Shown: positions 1-6,415 of the stretch, in pieces
Numbering within the stretch: position 1 is the first letter of the stretch
Layout of the letters: each line of letters opens with the position of its first letter
DNA from: an uncultured Lentisphaeria bacterium
GTDB lineage: Bacteria; Verrucomicrobiota; Lentisphaeria; Victivallales; Victivallaceae
Length of the DNA stretch: 11,149 nt
Direction of reading: 5' to 3'
Assembly (NCBI GenBank): GCA_903821255.1
Contig: CAIJKT010000379.1
Span: 1 to 11,149, forward strand
The notes under the pieces: generated by a model
Told to the model about the DNA's origin: nothing
Seen by the model: the letters and a program-made list of their open reading frames with translations, nothing else
Databases searched by the model: none
Program-made: the position numbers and the translations under genes

Positions 1-129
1 CTTTGCCTGCGGAAAAATTGACAGCGGGTTTTGTTCCTTCGGCAGATATGCCAGACGTTCCACCGGCGCGATTCCGACCAGATCGGCGCCAAACTGCTTC
101 GCGATACTTTTGACTTCTGCGGCGTTCAT
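1..129 (-). CDS. QueG-like / 4Fe-4S double-cluster protein, N-terminal fragment (partial)
   Basis: The first 43 codons of a minus-strand gene run off the left edge; ATG is at 127-129. The AAGGAG ribosome site (136-141) lies 6 nt upstream, so this start is secure. The peptide begins MNAAEVKSIAKQFGADLVGI and continues with APVERL and NPLSIFPQAK. The pattern 'K..A...GADLVGIAP.ER' followed by 'FP.AK' is what I know from the N-terminus of QueG (epoxyqueuosine reductase)-like iron-sulfur proteins, which usually carry 4Fe-4S clusters further on. None of the cluster cysteines fall inside the window, so the assignment rests only on the N-terminus. It lies 78 nt downstream of the IclR-family gene on the same strand and may be cotranscribed with it; no separate consensus promoter is evident in the gap. 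Confidence 0.55.
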   Translation of the reverse strand, partial: MNAAEVKSIAKQFGADLVGIAPVERLAYLPKEQNPLSIFPQAK

Positions 130-135
130 GTACAA

Positions 136-141
136 CTCCTT
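136..141 (-). promoter_or_regulatory. Shine-Dalgarno site of the QueG-like gene
   Basis: AAGGAG on the minus strand, 6 nt before the ATG at 129. It is a near-perfect anti-16S match and fixes the start of the partial gene. The rest of the gap to the IclR stop codon holds only a short inverted repeat (AATACG, 4-nt loop, CGTATT at 184-199) of unknown meaning. Confidence 0.8.
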
Positions 142-207
142 GTTGGGTGTTTACTCTTGCAACTTTTTAAGTATGAAAACGATAATACGTCGTCGTATTT
201 CTAAAAA

Positions 208-987
208 TCATTCCGGCAGCGGGTAGCCGATGGCAAACGAAATTGATTCCGCCGTATTCCGGGTTTCTGCTTTAAACTTTTCCCATAACTCATTCGTCCA
301 GTAACGTTCGCCGGGCATCACCGCGCCGACCGCGCCCGCCAGTTCACCGGCGGCATTGAAAATCGGGGCGGCAACGGCGCCGACGCCTAAATGGTTTTCT
401 GAAACGATAGTGGCCACTTTTTCCTGCCGGATTTTTGTCAGTTCCAGTTTAAAGCGCTCCGGCGAGGTAATCGTATGAACAGTACGGGCGGTCCAGTCCA
501 TCCCGGCGAGAAAGCCGTCAATTTCGGCTTCCGGCAGATAAGCGGCACAGATCTTGCCGCAGGCGTGACAGTTGGGCAGATGTGTCGCGCCGATCGCCAT
601 CCCGGCGTCACCGGCGGTGTTTTCCGGAAAGAATGTATCAATGGTGATGGACAGTCCGTTGAACGGCGCACTCAGATATACCGGATTGCCCAGTTTTACT
701 GCCAGTTTTTGCAAGTAAGGACGGGCCTTCTGCCGCAATGTTAATTTCAGCAGCCGGGCATTGGAAAGACATAATATTTTCAAACTGATGCGGTATTTTC
801 GCGAGCCGGGGATCTGCTGTACATAACCGGTTTCCGCCAGGGTTTTCAGCAAGCGGCAGACATGACTGTTCGGCAGCTTGAAATGCTCCGCCAATTCCTT
901 GACAGAGCATTCATTGGCGCTTTCCGCCATAAACTCCAGCAGCATGAAACCATTTTGCAACGTATTATTCATATTTACAAATTCCAT
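208..987 (-). CDS. IclR-family transcriptional regulator
   Basis: A 259-residue protein, the usual length for the family. An N-terminal winged helix-turn-helix (about residues 9-70, recognition region SVKELAEHFKLPNSHVCRLL at 28-47) is followed by the IclR effector-binding domain (about 80-255). The latter is recognisable from 'LPNCHACGKICAAYLP' (the position of the family's 'A.GKA.LA' loop, 137-152) and 'ENHLGVGAVAAPIF...GELAGAVGAVMP' (197-225). Such proteins are cytoplasmic dimeric or tetrameric regulators, often autoregulated, of catabolic genes in response to small organic ligands. Unusually, the effector loop carries Cys140, His141, Cys143 and Cys147. Two starts are possible: the ATG at 987, which has almost no leader and no ribosome site, or the ATG at 972 (Met6), with a GGA 10 nt upstream; 972 is at least as likely. 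A strong promoter lies just upstream (1009-1036). Targets are unknown; the QueG-like gene downstream and the permease gene upstream are the obvious candidates. Confidence 0.93.
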   Translation of the reverse strand: MEFVNMNNTLQNGFMLLEFMAESANECSVKELAEHFKLPNSHVCRLLKTLAETGYVQQIPGSRKYRISLKILCLSNARLLKLTLRQKARPYLQKLAVKLGNPVYLSAPFNGLSITIDTFFPENTAGDAGMAIGATHLPNCHACGKICAAYLPEAEIDGFLAGMDWTARTVHTITSPERFKLELTKIRQEKVATIVSENHLGVGAVAAPIFNAAGELAGAVGAVMPGERYWTNELWEKFKAETRNTAESISFAIGYPLPE

Positions 988-1008
988 ATATTAGAATTTA
1001 CAAGTACT

Positions 1009-1036
1009 ATTATAATGCATTATAGAATTTTGTCAA
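1009..1036 (-). promoter_or_regulatory. Near-consensus sigma70 promoter of the IclR gene
   Basis: On the minus strand: TTGACA (1031-1036), a 16-bp spacer, then TATAAT (1009-1014). Both hexamers match the consensus perfectly. The predicted transcript start is near 1002, which gives a 30-nt leader to the ATG at 972 but only about 15 nt to the ATG at 987. The spacer and the -10 box are overlapped by a perfect palindrome, listed separately. Confidence 0.8.
1011..1024. promoter_or_regulatory. Perfect 14-bp palindrome in the promoter spacer, candidate operator
   Basis: TATAATGCATTATA reads identically on both strands and sits between the -35 and -10 boxes, sharing bases with the -10 box. A regulator bound here would block RNA polymerase. 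IclR proteins commonly bind palindromes of roughly this size at their own promoters, so autorepression is the simplest reading. An 8-bp direct repeat TAGAATTT (992-999 and 1023-1030, 31 bp apart, about three helical turns) also brackets the promoter. The function is inferred from position only; AT-rich palindromes also arise by chance. Confidence 0.5.
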
Positions 1037-1128
1037 TGTCTTTTATGGCCAAATTTGAAAAAAGTTCGAAAATAAAAGCGGGGATTTATGATTTTCAGCT
1101 TCTTGACGATGGTCTGCTTTGCACCGGA

Positions 1129-1902
1129 TCAGAAAAAGTCGGTAATGTACCAGCAGAGCCTAAGGGCGGCGGCCAGGGCCAAGATCTGGATCATGATTTC
1201 GAACCATCTCTGGGGAATTTTGTGCAGGATAAGGATGCCGATGCCCGCGCCCAGCGCCAGAATCGGAATCATGGCAAGATCGGCGCGTACCGCCGACATG
1301 GTAATGCGTCCGTCAATCGCGAAAAGCGGGATCTTCAGCCAGTTCAATATCAGGAAATACCAGGCGCCGGTGCCGATGTATTCGTTTTTCGGCAGTTGCA
1401 TTGCCAGCAGATAAATCGCCATGACCGGACCGGCGGCATTGGAGATTTGCGTGGTCAGTCCGGCGGTGAAGCCCATTACGGCGGCGAACAGCCAGTGATG
1501 CGGCAGCCCGGCGGTGTCCGCCGGGTGGCGGGTGCGCCATAAATTTACCGCCAGCATCGTCAGGATGATAAAACCGATGACCGGGCGCAACTGGTCGTCG
1601 TTGAGATAGCGCAGGACGATGGAGCCGGTACCGATGCCGGCCAGCGCCCAGGGCAGCAGTCTTAACACCAGTTGCCAGTGCGCGTGGCGGCGGTAATACG
1701 CGACCGCGAAAATATCCGCCGCTCCAAGCATCAGCAGCAGCAAGCCGGTTGAGGCTTTGGCGGGAAACGACATTGCCATCATCGAAACTACCAGGATGCC
1801 CAGTCCGGGCACGCCGGTTTTGCTGATTCCGACCATAAATGCACATACGCACAGCATCCACATCTGATAGCTGCTGACGCCGGTAAAAAAATATTCCTGC
1901 AT
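1129..1902 (-). CDS. TauE/SafE (YfcA-like) family membrane permease
   Basis: A 257-residue, very hydrophobic protein with about eight membrane segments (roughly 12-24, 33-48, 52-69, 80-98, 105-121, 137-168 as a pair, 178-196, 205-226, 232-250). The two diagnostic half-repeats are visible: 'VGISKTGVPGLGIL' (24-37) near the N-terminus and 'GFTAGLTTQISNAAGPV' (144-160) in the middle, followed by 'NWLKIPLF' (187-194). The family exports sulfite, sulfoacetate or other small sulfur-containing or organic anions across the inner membrane; the substrate cannot be read from sequence. The start ATG at 1902 has a weak GGA 9 nt upstream. It is divergent from the Sel1-repeat gene. Its stop lies 141 nt before the IclR start with the IclR promoter between them, so the two can be transcribed separately. 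No terminator hairpin was seen in that gap. Confidence 0.92.
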   Translation of the reverse strand: MQEYFFTGVSSYQMWMLCVCAFMVGISKTGVPGLGILVVSMMAMSFPAKASTGLLLLMLGAADIFAVAYYRRHAHWQLVLRLLPWALAGIGTGSIVLRYLNDDQLRPVIGFIILTMLAVNLWRTRHPADTAGLPHHWLFAAVMGFTAGLTTQISNAAGPVMAIYLLAMQLPKNEYIGTGAWYFLILNWLKIPLFAIDGRITMSAVRADLAMIPILALGAGIGILILHKIPQRWFEIMIQILALAAALRLCWYITDFF

Positions 1903-2033
1903 CTAATCAGTTCCAATATAGTTATTGTAAGATCAAAACAGTAAATATCGCCTGAAATAGAGTTTTTTTCCAGCGGCATGGCGCTTTTTTTCAAAGATTC
2001 GGATTTTTGTATGCCGGGAATGGGAATGGGGTT

Positions 2034-2061
2034 TTGCGTTTTTGGGAAAATGTGCTAAGAT
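2034..2061 (+). promoter_or_regulatory. Candidate extended -10 promoter of the Sel1-repeat gene
   Basis: TTGCGT (2034-2039), a 16-bp spacer, then TAAGAT (2056-2061) preceded by TG one base away (an extended -10 arrangement). The predicted transcript start is near 2068, about 28 nt before the ATG at 2096. If this is right, the upstream in-frame TTG at 2042 lies inside the promoter and cannot be the start codon. It is the best candidate in the 193-bp divergent gap between the permease and this gene. Confidence 0.5.
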
Positions 2062-2083
2062 TAACAGTCCTGCATCTACATTG

Positions 2084-2088
2084 AGGAA
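2084..2088 (+). promoter_or_regulatory. Ribosome binding site that decides the Sel1-gene start
   Basis: AGGAA, 7 nt before the ATG at 2096. It supports that ATG over the in-frame TTG at 2042, and the ATG start exposes a proper Sec signal peptide. Confidence 0.75.
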
Positions 2089-2095
2089 GAGCATA

Positions 2096-5000
2096 ATGTC
2101 AGTATCCGGTATAAAATTTATAAGCTTAAATCTGATCATAGCACTGATCTTGACGGTGAATACGGTCAATTCCGGTGTCCTGGAGGATGTCCAGCGGGCT
2201 GCAAAAAAAGGTGATCCGAAAGCGCAGTACAAACTCGGATTGATGTATCAGAGCGGAAACGGCGTGGCTCAGGATTATGCCAGAGCATTGGAATTCTATC
2301 AGAAGTCGGCCCAGCAGGGCTATGCCGAAGCGCAATACAAACTTGGCTCCATCTATTTCAGCGGCGAGGAAGTTACCCAGAATTGCCGGAAAGCATTGGA
2401 ATTGTTCCAGAAGGCAGCGGCGCAGGAACATGCAGGCGCACAGTACAAGCTGGGATTTATGTATTATCAAGGCAGCGGGATACCCCAGAGCAGCGAAAAA
2501 GCGGCGGAGCATTATAAACAGGCCGCAGCGCACGGACATCCCGAAGCATTGTTCGCGCTTGGCATGATGTATCACAACGGCAACGGCGTCGCCGAAAATC
2601 AGGCCATGGCCGTGGAATGTTTTAAACAAGCGGCGGAAAAGGGATTTACGGCAGCGCAGTTGAAACTGGCGGCCATGCACTATTACGGAGATTTTCTCCC
2701 CAGGAATCCGGCCAAAGCCGTCGAATACTATGAACAGGCCGCCGTCGCCGGCAACCCGGACGCGCAGCTTACCGCCGGCAACATGTATCTGTCCGGTGAC
2801 GGTATCAGGCAGGACTACGCCAAAGCATTCAAGTTCTTCAAAACGGCCGCCGATAAAGGCTCCCCTGAGGCGCAGTGCGCCGCGGGGATTATGCTTTATA
2901 ACGGTTACGGCACGGACAGAAATTATCAACAGGCAGCGGAATATTTCAAACAGGCAGCGGAAAAAGGGCTGGCGGAAGCCAAATATGATCTGGGGATCAT
3001 GTATTTTAATGGTTCGGGCGTATCCAGGAACATTGAAAAAGCGGTTGAATATTATCAGCAGGCCGCGGAGCAGGGATTGATTGAAGCACAGTTTGAACTG
3101 GGCTGCATGAGTTTTAACGGCGAAGGCGTGGCCAAAGATAAAGCCGATGCGGCGCAATGGTTCCAGATGGCGGCCAGAAGAGGGCATCCCGGAGCGCTTT
3201 TCCAGATGGGAATCATGTCGCTCAAAGGCGATGGCGTTATTCAGGACTTTGTCAAAGCCGTCGAATACTTGCAGCAGGCGGCTAAAAACGGCAGCACTGA
3301 AGCGCTGTTCGTTCTTGGCTGCATGTATTATAAAGGCGAAGGCGTGGTCCAGGACAACGCTAAAGCAGTCGAGTATTTGAAGCAAGCGGAGAAGAAAGGG
3401 TATCTGCGGGCGCAGTTGAAACTTGCCGTCGTTTCCGGGAAAACTAAAGAATCACCTAAAGATGACGATAAATTGCTGGAGTATTTGCGTGACGCCGCTG
3501 GCGACGGAAATACGTTCGTGCTGCCGCTGCTGAGTGTCATGACCGTCGTGAAACAGGGTATTATTCAAGATTATCCCAAATCGCTTGAGTTGTATCACCA
3601 GGCTGCGGCAGCCGGCGATGCCAGAGCACAATTGATGCTGGGAATGATGTATTACCGTGGCGGCGGCGTCACTCAAGATTACGCCAAAGCGCTGACATTA
3701 CTGCAGCCGGCCGCAGACAAAGGCTTCGCCGCCGCCCAATTTATGCTGGGCAATATGTACGCCGGCGGCAGCGGGGTGAACCGTGATTACACCAGAGCGC
3801 TGGAATACTATCAGAAAGCCGCCGCACAGGGCAACGCGTCAGCCCGGTATAAAGCAGGTGAATTATACTATAAAGGCCTGGGCGCGGGTCAGAACAAAGG
3901 CAAGGCCGTTGAATTGTTTCAGCGCGCTGCTGCACAAGGCGATGCGGAAGCCCAGTATATGCTCGGAACAATGTATGCCGGCGGTGACGGCGTGGTCAAA
4001 GACCCGGCCAAGGCCTTTGAATACTATCAGCAGGCCGCGCAGCTCGGGGTGATTCCGGCGCAAAAAACTCTGGCGATGATGTACTATAACGGCAGCGGGG
4101 TCGCCAGGGACTATGCCAAAGCCGCGATATATTTGCAGCAGACCGCAAAGCAGGGCGATGCCGCCGCACAGGAAATGATGGGAAACATCTATTACAGCGG
4201 CGAAGGCGTACCCAGGGATTGCGCAAAGGCGGCGGAATATTATAAACAGGCCGCTGCACAGGGACAGGTCAAAGCCTTGTGTGCCGTCGGGAAAATGTAT
4301 CTCAGGGGCGAAGGCGTGAATAAAGACACCGCCATGGCGGTTAAATGTTTTCAGCAGGCCGCGCAAAAGGGCGATGTCGAAGCGCTGTGCGGCATCGGGA
4401 AAATGTATCAGAACGGCGACGGCGTGGCCAGAAACTATGCCAAAGCTTCAGAATACTTCCTGGATGCGTCCGGCAAAGGTTCCTGCGAAGCCTTGACGCT
4501 GCTGGGTAATATGTATGAGATGGGCCGGGGCGTTCCTAAAGATTTTGCCAAAGCGGTTGACATGTATCAGCGGGCGATCGCCAAAGGTGATGCCGGCGGA
4601 ATGTTCGCTCTCGGCCGGATGTATTTCAACGGCAACGGTGTACCCAGGGATTATTCCAAAGCCATGGAGTTATACCAGCAGGCCGCCGAAAAAGGCGATC
4701 CGTCCGCTCAATATACCATCGGCAGCTTGTACGAAAAAGGCGACGGCGTGAACCGGAATTTCAACCAGGCGGCGGAATGGTACCGGAAAGCCGCCGAAAA
4801 AGGCCTGATGGAAGCGCAGTTTTCGCTCGGAGTTCTGTATTCATACGGCGACGGCGTGAAGAAAGACCCGGCCCGGGCCGTCGAATATTTCCAGAAAGCC
4901 GCCGCACAGGGATATGACATCGCCCAGAACAACCTGGGCGTCATGTATTCCAACGGCGACGGCGTGAAAAAAGACAGCGTAAAAGCGGTTGAATACTATC

Positions 5001-5281
5001 AGCAGGCCGCCGATCAGGGCAATGTCCGCGCACAATATAATCTCGGTTATATGTATGAAAACGGCGAGGGCGTCCCAAAAGACTATGCCAGAGCCTTGTT
5101 CTGGTATCGCAAATCCGCCGACTCCGGCGATACTTTAGCGCTGAACAGTCTCGGCGCAATGTATGAAAAAGGTCTCGGAGTGGAAAGAAATAAAGCCAAA
5201 GCCATTGAATGTTACCGCCTGTCCGCCGATCAAGGCAACGAAGACGCAGGCGAAGCCATGCGCCGTCTACTCCAGCGGTAA
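2096..5281 (+). CDS. Secreted giant Sel1-repeat protein (29 units)
   Basis: A 1061-residue protein from the preferred ATG. Residues 1-26 are a Sec signal peptide (a Lys, the hydrophobic run LNLIIALILTV, probable cleavage after VNS), so it is exported to the periplasm or beyond. Everything from residue 28 on is Sel1-like repeat (alpha/alpha solenoid, TPR-related): one 35-residue unit, 27 units of exactly 36, then a 27-residue closing helix pair. Unit consensus by position: A2, Y/F5-6, A9-A10, G13, A17-Q18, L21-G22, M24-Y25, G28, G30-V31, D34. Units 12 and 13 (residues 423-494) have lost most of these positions. No enzymatic domain or membrane anchor is present. Sel1 solenoids generally act as protein-binding scaffolds, in bacteria often in envelope or host-interaction roles; the partner here is unknown. 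No convincing intrinsic terminator follows. Family assignment is certain, the biological role is not. Confidence 0.97.
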   Translation: MSVSGIKFISLNLIIALILTVNTVNSGVLEDVQRAAKKGDPKAQYKLGLMYQSGNGVAQDYARALEFYQKSAQQGYAEAQYKLGSIYFSGEEVTQNCRKALELFQKAAAQEHAGAQYKLGFMYYQGSGIPQSSEKAAEHYKQAAAHGHPEALFALGMMYHNGNGVAENQAMAVECFKQAAEKGFTAAQLKLAAMHYYGDFLPRNPAKAVEYYEQAAVAGNPDAQLTAGNMYLSGDGIRQDYAKAFKFFKTAADKGSPEAQCAAGIMLYNGYGTDRNYQQAAEYFKQAAEKGLAEAKYDLGIMYFNGSGVSRNIEKAVEYYQQAAEQGLIEAQFELGCMSFNGEGVAKDKADAAQWFQMAARRGHPGALFQMGIMSLKGDGVIQDFVKAVEYLQQAAKNGSTEALFVLGCMYYKGEGVVQDNAKAVEYLKQAEKKGYLRAQLKLAVVSGKTKESPKDDDKLLEYLRDAAGDGNTFVLPLLSVMTVVKQGIIQDYPKSLELYHQAAAAGDARAQLMLGMMYYRGGGVTQDYAKALTLLQPAADKGFAAAQFMLGNMYAGGSGVNRDYTRALEYYQKAAAQGNASARYKAGELYYKGLGAGQNKGKAVELFQRAAAQGDAEAQYMLGTMYAGGDGVVKDPAKAFEYYQQAAQLGVIPAQKTLAMMYYNGSGVARDYAKAAIYLQQTAKQGDAAAQEMMGNIYYSGEGVPRDCAKAAEYYKQAAAQGQVKALCAVGKMYLRGEGVNKDTAMAVKCFQQAAQKGDVEALCGIGKMYQNGDGVARNYAKASEYFLDASGKGSCEALTLLGNMYEMGRGVPKDFAKAVDMYQRAIAKGDAGGMFALGRMYFNGNGVPRDYSKAMELYQQAAEKGDPSAQYTIGSLYEKGDGVNRNFNQAAEWYRKAAEKGLMEAQFSLGVLYSYGDGVKKDPARAVEYFQKAAAQGYDIAQNNLGVMYSNGDGVKKDSVKAVEYYQQAADQGNVRAQYNLGYMYENGEGVPKDYARALFWYRKSADSGDTLALNSLGAMYEKGLGVERNKAKAIECYRLSADQGNEDAGEAMRRLLQR
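2177..5197 (+). repeat. 108-bp (36-codon) Sel1 repeat array
   Basis: Twenty-eight tandem coding units; all but the first are exactly 108 bp. Copies have diverged at the DNA level, most strongly at third positions, so the array is old rather than a recent slippage product. Some blocks remain close, for example the GGCGACGGCGTGAA segments in consecutive late units (around 4740-4980). Units 12-13 (3362-3577) are the most degenerate. The closing helix pair (5198-5278) lies beyond this array. Confidence 0.95.
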
Positions 5282-5565
5282 CTCCTCCGCCATGATCATC
5301 TGACCAGTATTGTAATGTTCAACATTTCAACATAAAAAAACAGCGGTGCGGAATATTAACCGCATGAGAATTCATAAATAAACGCAAATACAAGATTCAT
5401 TCTTACCTGATGAAGCAGACAAATGACAGTTCTTTGTATATCTCTTAACTTAATGCTTTTATGAGTTGTAACAGGAATATTTTACGGCTATGCCAGTTGT
5501 CTGAAATTCGGTAATAAACCTAGTTTTTCGTAAAAATAAATTGAAAAATTATTGAATATCAGGAC

Positions 5566-5613
5566 TTGCATTTTTTTAATATGTTTGTTAAGTTGATTGA
5601 TAAGGATTAGGAT
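5566..5613 (+). promoter_or_regulatory. Candidate promoters of the Thr-rich secreted protein
   Basis: Two overlapping sigma70-like candidates: TTGCAT (5566-5571), 17 bp, TAAGTT (5589-5594); and TTGTTA (5585-5590), 17 bp, TAGGAT (5608-5613). Both have correct spacing and imperfect boxes, and lie 36-55 nt upstream of the start codon. I cannot choose between them from sequence. Confidence 0.4.
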
Positions 5614-5634
5614 TAGCCTGATTCTGTAAATTTC

Positions 5635-5642
5635 AAGGAAGG
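5635..5642 (+). promoter_or_regulatory. Strong Shine-Dalgarno site of the Thr-rich gene
   Basis: AAGGAAGG, 6 nt before the ATG at 5649. It strongly supports translation of the plus strand here, which matters because the opposite strand also carries a long open frame. Confidence 0.8.
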
Positions 5643-5648
5643 TGTCTT

Positions 5649-6305
5649 ATGAAAAAAGTATTAATCCTGGCATTGTCTCTGTCCGTCTCTGTTTCTATAT
5701 TGGCCGCTGTCCCCGGCAAGACATACAAGTCAAACACAAGCAGTACCACTTCTACAACCGTAACCAGCGACTCTACAGGTAGTACCAGTACTACTCCCAG
5801 CACCACGACTACCACCAGCACGACTAGCGACAACAGTACTACGACTCCCAGCACCACTACTCCCGGCACCACGACTACCACCAGCACTACTCCCGGCACC
5901 ACGACTACCACCAGCACCACTCCCAGCACCACGACTACCACCAGCACGACTAGCGACACCAGTACTACTACTCCCAGCACCACTACTCCCGGCACCACGA
6001 CGACTCCAATTAGCACAACCAGCGACACGACCAGCACAACTACCACCAGCACAACCAGCGACACGACAACCAAAAATAACAACGGTAACGGCAATAACGT
6101 CGATGGTGTAGATTCAAGCAATCCCGGCAAAGGCAAAGGCGGCCCGAATGGCGTTGCCGATCCCTCCGGCACTGTCGATGATGAGAAAAAAGGCACCACT
6201 ACCACCACCAGCACGACGACAACCACAACCACGACTAGCGACGCTGGCACTACTACCAGTACGACTACAGATAAAAGTAACAACGGTAATGGAAATAATA
6301 AATAA
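5649..6305 (+). CDS. Secreted Thr/Ser-rich mucin-like repeat protein, no known family
   Basis: A 218-residue protein. Residues 1-20 are a textbook Sec signal peptide (KK, hydrophobic LILALSLSVSVSI, cleavage after LAA). The rest is low complexity: Thr/Ser tracts built on TTPGTTTTTS units (about 30-141), a Gly/Asn/Asp segment (142-182, starting KNNNGNGNN and running through DGVDSSNPGKGKGGPNG to DPSGTVDDE), a second Thr tract (183-208), and a closing KSNNGNGNNK. It has no Cys, Trp, Phe, His, Gln or Arg and one Tyr, so it cannot form a normal hydrophobic core and is probably an extended, exported stalk or matrix protein. Dense Thr/Ser suggests O-glycosylation, an inference. The Gly/Asn/Asp segment resembles acidic motifs I recall from other secreted bacterial proteins, possibly cation-binding; this is unverified. 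It has a strong ribosome site, its own terminator, and another exported repeat protein upstream. Confidence 0.88.
   Translation: MKKVLILALSLSVSVSILAAVPGKTYKSNTSSTTSTTVTSDSTGSTSTTPSTTTTTSTTSDNSTTTPSTTTPGTTTTTSTTPGTTTTTSTTPSTTTTTSTTSDTSTTTPSTTTPGTTTTPISTTSDTTSTTTTSTTSDTTTKNNNGNGNNVDGVDSSNPGKGKGGPNGVADPSGTVDDEKKGTTTTTSTTTTTTTTSDAGTTTSTTTDKSNNGNGNNK
5790..5945 (+). repeat. 30-bp tandem coding repeats in the Thr-rich gene
   Basis: A 30-bp unit encoding TTPGTTTTTS (or TTPSTTTTTS) occurs at 5790-5819, 5856-5885, 5886-5915 and 5916-5945, the last three in direct tandem with only a few base differences. A larger period of 126 bp is also visible: the block beginning ACGACTAGCGAC at 5820 reappears at 5946. 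Near-identity at the DNA level implies recent or ongoing slippage or recombination. Confidence 0.9.
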
Positions 6306-6325
6306 TAAGAGCTGCCCCTCTTATT
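6304..6325 (+). other. Hairpin overlapping the stop codon of the Thr-rich gene
   Basis: AATAAGAG, 6-nt loop, CTCTTATT: a perfect 8-bp stem whose left arm begins inside the TAA stop codon (6303-6305). There is no T-run, so it is not a terminator by itself. It could protect the 3' end of the mRNA or act together with the terminator 21 nt downstream. Confidence 0.6.
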
Positions 6326-6346
6326 CAGAAAAATAAATCCGAAAAG

Positions 6347-6379
6347 ACGCTTCAATATATTTGAAGCGTTTTTTCTTTT
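6347..6379 (+). terminator. Rho-independent terminator of the Thr-rich gene
   Basis: A perfect 9-bp stem ACGCTTCAA / TTGAAGCGT around a 5-nt loop (6347-6369), followed directly by TTTTTCTTTT (6370-6379). This is a standard intrinsic terminator. It lies 36 nt before the DUF1638 start, so that gene must rely on readthrough or on a promoter overlapping the terminator tail. Confidence 0.9.
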
Positions 6380-6415
6380 AACATAAAGAATATTTATAAC
6401 TTATTCGAGACTAAA

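Larger units (their letters stand above)
5282..5648. other. AT-rich intergenic region, no gene seen
   Basis: A 367-bp gap between two plus-strand genes. It has no credible ORF on either strand. It holds a tandem 8-bp duplication (TTCAACAT twice, 5318-5333) followed by A7, a short inverted repeat TGCGG/CCGCA (5347-5364) without a plus-strand T-run, and two candidate promoters near its right end. The first half may be the untranslated tail of the Sel1 gene, but no terminator could be identified. Confidence 0.6.

Noticed and set aside
862..1542. A 226-codon plus-strand ORF across the IclR-permease junction
   Set aside because: It spans the IclR promoter and is antisense to two clear family members.
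1971..1987. AGCG/CGCT hairpin followed by a T-run on the plus strand
   Set aside because: A 4-bp stem in a divergent promoter region with no plus-strand gene upstream to terminate.
2042..2095. In-frame upstream TTG start for the Sel1 protein
   Set aside because: It lacks a ribosome site, falls within the probable promoter, and would bury the signal peptide behind 18 charged residues.
2126..3385. A 419-codon minus-strand ORF inside the Sel1 gene
   Set aside because: It is the antisense shadow of a codon-phased 108-bp repeat. Its composition is not protein-like, and the plus strand is unambiguous.
5331..5364. Inverted repeat followed by T7 on the minus strand, terminator-like
   Set aside because: No minus-strand gene lies upstream of it; stem of only 5 bp and separated from the T-run.
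5790..5945. Regular 30-bp repeats resembling a CRISPR array
   Set aside because: Three copies are directly tandem with no unique spacers, and all lie in the reading frame of an exported Thr-rich protein; no cas genes are present.
5633..6355. A 240-codon minus-strand ORF rich in Val and Leu opposite the Thr-rich gene
   Set aside because: It is the mirror of the ACC/ACT/AGC codon repeats, has no ribosome site, and covers the plus-strand terminator. The plus frame has a signal peptide and a strong Shine-Dalgarno site.
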